Shown piece by piece: positions 61,761 to 64,000 of a stretch of 64,000 bases of DNA. Each line of letters opens with the position of its first letter. The first letter of the stretch is position 1. This DNA comes from Apoderus coryli. Its lineage: Eukaryota; Arthropoda; Insecta; Coleoptera; Attelabidae. The DNA is taken from NCBI GenBank assembly GCA_911728435.2, contig OU452199.1, positions 42,357,253-42,421,252 on the forward strand, given 5' to 3'. A program made the translations under genes and the position numbers. The notes beneath the pieces are model-generated. The model searched no databases, had not been told where the DNA came from, and saw only the letters and a list, made by a program, of their open reading frames with translations.

Positions 61761-63105
61761 GTAGCGAAGTTATTCGATGGCCTTCTGTTCGATCAACTTG
61801 AATGGAAATGCACAGGTCTCATTAAAGAGGGTCAGTCAACACGGTTTCTGTAGAAAAAAATCTACAGTTACGAATTTGATTTCTTATGAACTTGATATAT
61901 TGGATGCTGTGAGTGGAGGTTATCAGGTGGATTCGGTGTATACCGACTTCGCCAAAGCATTTGATAGGGTGAACTTTGATGTTTTGTTGGCAAAGCTGGG
62001 AGTGTTCGGATTTTCTGACCATGCCTTATCTTGGTTGGAAAGTTGTTTGGTGGGGCGTACACAGGTAGTAAAGATCATGAATCACAAAAGTCATGAGTTT
62101 CGAGTAACATCAGGGGTCCCATTGTGCCCCCATTATTGTTTAATATTTTATTCAACGATATCAGTGATGTATTGAAGTTTTCGATGGCTAATCTATTTGC
62201 GGATGATTTAAAGATTTATAGAAGAATTTCGTGCGAGGCCGATGTTGACTATTTGCAGCGCGATGTTGATGCGCTGTGGCAGTGGTCTGTGTATAATAAT
62301 TTGAAATTCAATATCAATAAGTGTTCATTTATTAGCTTCTTTCGCAAGAGGATTAGATTTCCTAGTCGGTACACGATGGCTGGTGATCAGTTGAAATATG
62401 TTGACAAAATAAAAGACTTGGGTGTTCACTTTTCAGTGTCTGTTGACTTTAATGAACACATATGCCGAATGTCTCAGAATGGTCATAAAGTACTGGGATT
62501 TGTGATGCGGAATTCTAGAGACTTATCGATTGCGAGCTGTCGTTTGTTGTAAGTGTCCCTGGTTCGTTCTTCACTGGAATACGCGTCAGTGATTTGGTCG
62601 CCTTATTATCAGACTTATATAAATATGATTGAGAGAGTTCAGGACAAGTTTTTGCGTTATGCTGCGTTTAGAATGGGGATACATATGCACAATTATCATA
62701 GATCGGACCTACGAGCAGCGTTAAACTTGGACACTCTTGGTAAACGCAGAGTTTTAAACGACTTGGTATTTGCGTATAATGTGTTGAAAGGTAACATAAA
62801 TTGTCCTGCATAGGATGCATGATCTCTTCTTTCACCATGCAAGTAGAAATAATTATACATACTTTTCTCCTATTGATAGAACTCTTCGCACTCTGAATGA
62901 ACATGATTGTATAGATACCTTTTGCAATTCACTTTTAGAATTTAAACGTCAAATTAATTGTTGTATTGAGTAAAATTAATAACAGATCTTGAATTTATTA
63001 TGAATTTGTTTAATTTGACTTACGTACTGTCATGTATATAAGAAATTTGTTGTAAATATAATTGGGGTATCCCGTTAATTTAATAAAATTAATAAATAAA
63101 AAAAA
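61761..63105 (+). mobile_element. 5'-truncated LINE (Jockey/CR1-like)
   Basis: 61777-62175 has [38 protein letters not shown] (normally GVPQG); after a one-base loss near 62125, LFNDISD, NLFADDLKIYRRI, then 62553-62813 with YASVIWSPYY and RVQDKFLRYAAFRMG. The 3' tail AATAAATAAAAAAAAATC at 63090 closes it. A different family from 43457-45523. Confidence 0.85.
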
Positions 63106-63461
63106 ATCAAAAATCACAACAAAAGCCGGATAATAAGTAGATGAGTCCATTTACCCCAACTAGCATCACTAGAACCCTTTAGTTTTTACATATCTTCAAC
63201 CACAATCAACCTACTTATGAGTGTAATCCATACCACTGCGTATGTCCATTTCAATACTGGACAAATTCATTTTCTCATCCGCAAATGGGCTGATTTTTCC
63301 ATTTACAAAAATCATATTCAGACCATAGATGTTTCGGGATATGAGTATCCCATCATCAGGAGTCACATTATTGAATTAACAATTATCAAGATGATTATGT
63401 GGACTACTCCCGCTAGATGGGAATATTTATTTATTCGCCTGAGATTGTAACATCCTCATTT
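63106..63461. other. Unassigned sequence between two LINEs
   Basis: No motif recognised. Confidence 0.35.
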
Positions 63462-64000
63462 TCATATTATTTATTTATATATTAATCTACGGACAAAGTC
63501 CATTAATACAACATGTACAAAACAATAGCATACAACATAATACAGAAATTATAAAACTTACATAACTCTAGACTATCCATTACAATTGAACTTAATAAAA
63601 AAAAACAAAAAACCAGCAATTGCGCGACATACAACAGCTCGCAGGACTCCAACGCTCGCTGATGTTAAGGAATTAATGAATGATAATTTATTTTAAATTT
63701 TAAAAACAAGGAATTAGGGAAACCATTCATCTCCAGACCCCCTCCTCAAGCGACCGGCGAACTCACCAAATGGTGCAAAGAAATCGATGTTATGATTAGA
63801 ACAACGATTCGCCAGTCGCACCACTCTGGTGACAAAGGTATTCATAGCGTAGTTCGCGCGGTGGAACGAGACGTGAAAGAGATCAGAACTTCTGCTTTGT
63901 CTAGGGGGATAAAAGACTAGAAGATAAAAGAGTATTGTTTAAAATTTTATATAGTATAGTCAGATCCCTGACAACCCTGCGGGCGCCCAATGTAGCCAAC
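63462..64000 (-). mobile_element. LINE 3' end, second copy of the 30155-33140 family (runs off the window)
   Basis: 63462-64000 matches 30155-30700 along its length in the same orientation (ATTAATCTACGGACAAAGTC, CCCCTCCTCAAGCGACCGGC, TCTAGGGGG), differing by small indels and a few substitutions. It is the 3' UTR plus the ORF2 end; the rest lies beyond the window. Confidence 0.88.

Overview
The window looks like AT-rich insect nuclear DNA. The host genes are intron-split with consensus GT/AG sites, and the repeats are insect-type: mariner-like, Crypton, hAT, Ty3/gypsy errantivirus-like, copia, BEL/Pao, Jockey/CR1-like and RTE-like elements. The order was not determined. Host coding sequence is sparse and most of the 64 kb is nested mobile DNA and satellite.

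Layout. 1-6781: a mariner-like transposon split by a young errantivirus-like LTR element with matching 717-bp LTRs. Most of pol is deleted, leaving gag-protease fused in frame to envelope. 7495-12050: relics of mariner, a LINE, and a first Crypton-like tyrosine-recombinase element (A), itself interrupted by a copia remnant. 13202-46051: a 17-exon plus-strand gene for a transmembrane protein built from antistasin-like, lustrin-type Cys-rich, WAP, thyroglobulin type-1 and Kunitz modules. Its 5' end is not recognised here. Its introns hold a CAAACGTTTG minisatellite with a 459-bp higher-order repeat, Crypton copy B, a deleted hAT, a 2.6-kb element with ~590-bp inverted repeats, a nearly complete LINE, a 5.3-kb ACGTC-rich satellite, and a foldback element split by a LINE.

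46930-52045: LINE relics and a second long foldback element. 52751-53701 (minus): Sgf11/ATXN7L3, a SAGA deubiquitinase-module subunit, three exons, apparently complete. 55510-61213 (plus): CFAP36 (BART-domain cilia protein), seven exons, apparently complete. Its intron 5 holds an apparently intact 3.7-kb DNA transposon (27-bp TIRs, 4-bp target duplication, four-exon transposase of the DUF7869-like type). Its intron 3 holds a MITE. 61761-64000: more LINE sequence, including a second copy of the LINE family found at 30155-33140.

The three host genes are functionally unrelated. The most unusual material is the mobile DNA: two Crypton-like copies that share dyad-bearing direct repeats, a 3' hairpin and a frame break at an A/T run; the intact DUF7869-like transposon; the gag-env fusion element; and two higher-order satellite structures. 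Everything was read by eye. Alignments, percent identities and domain searches were not run.
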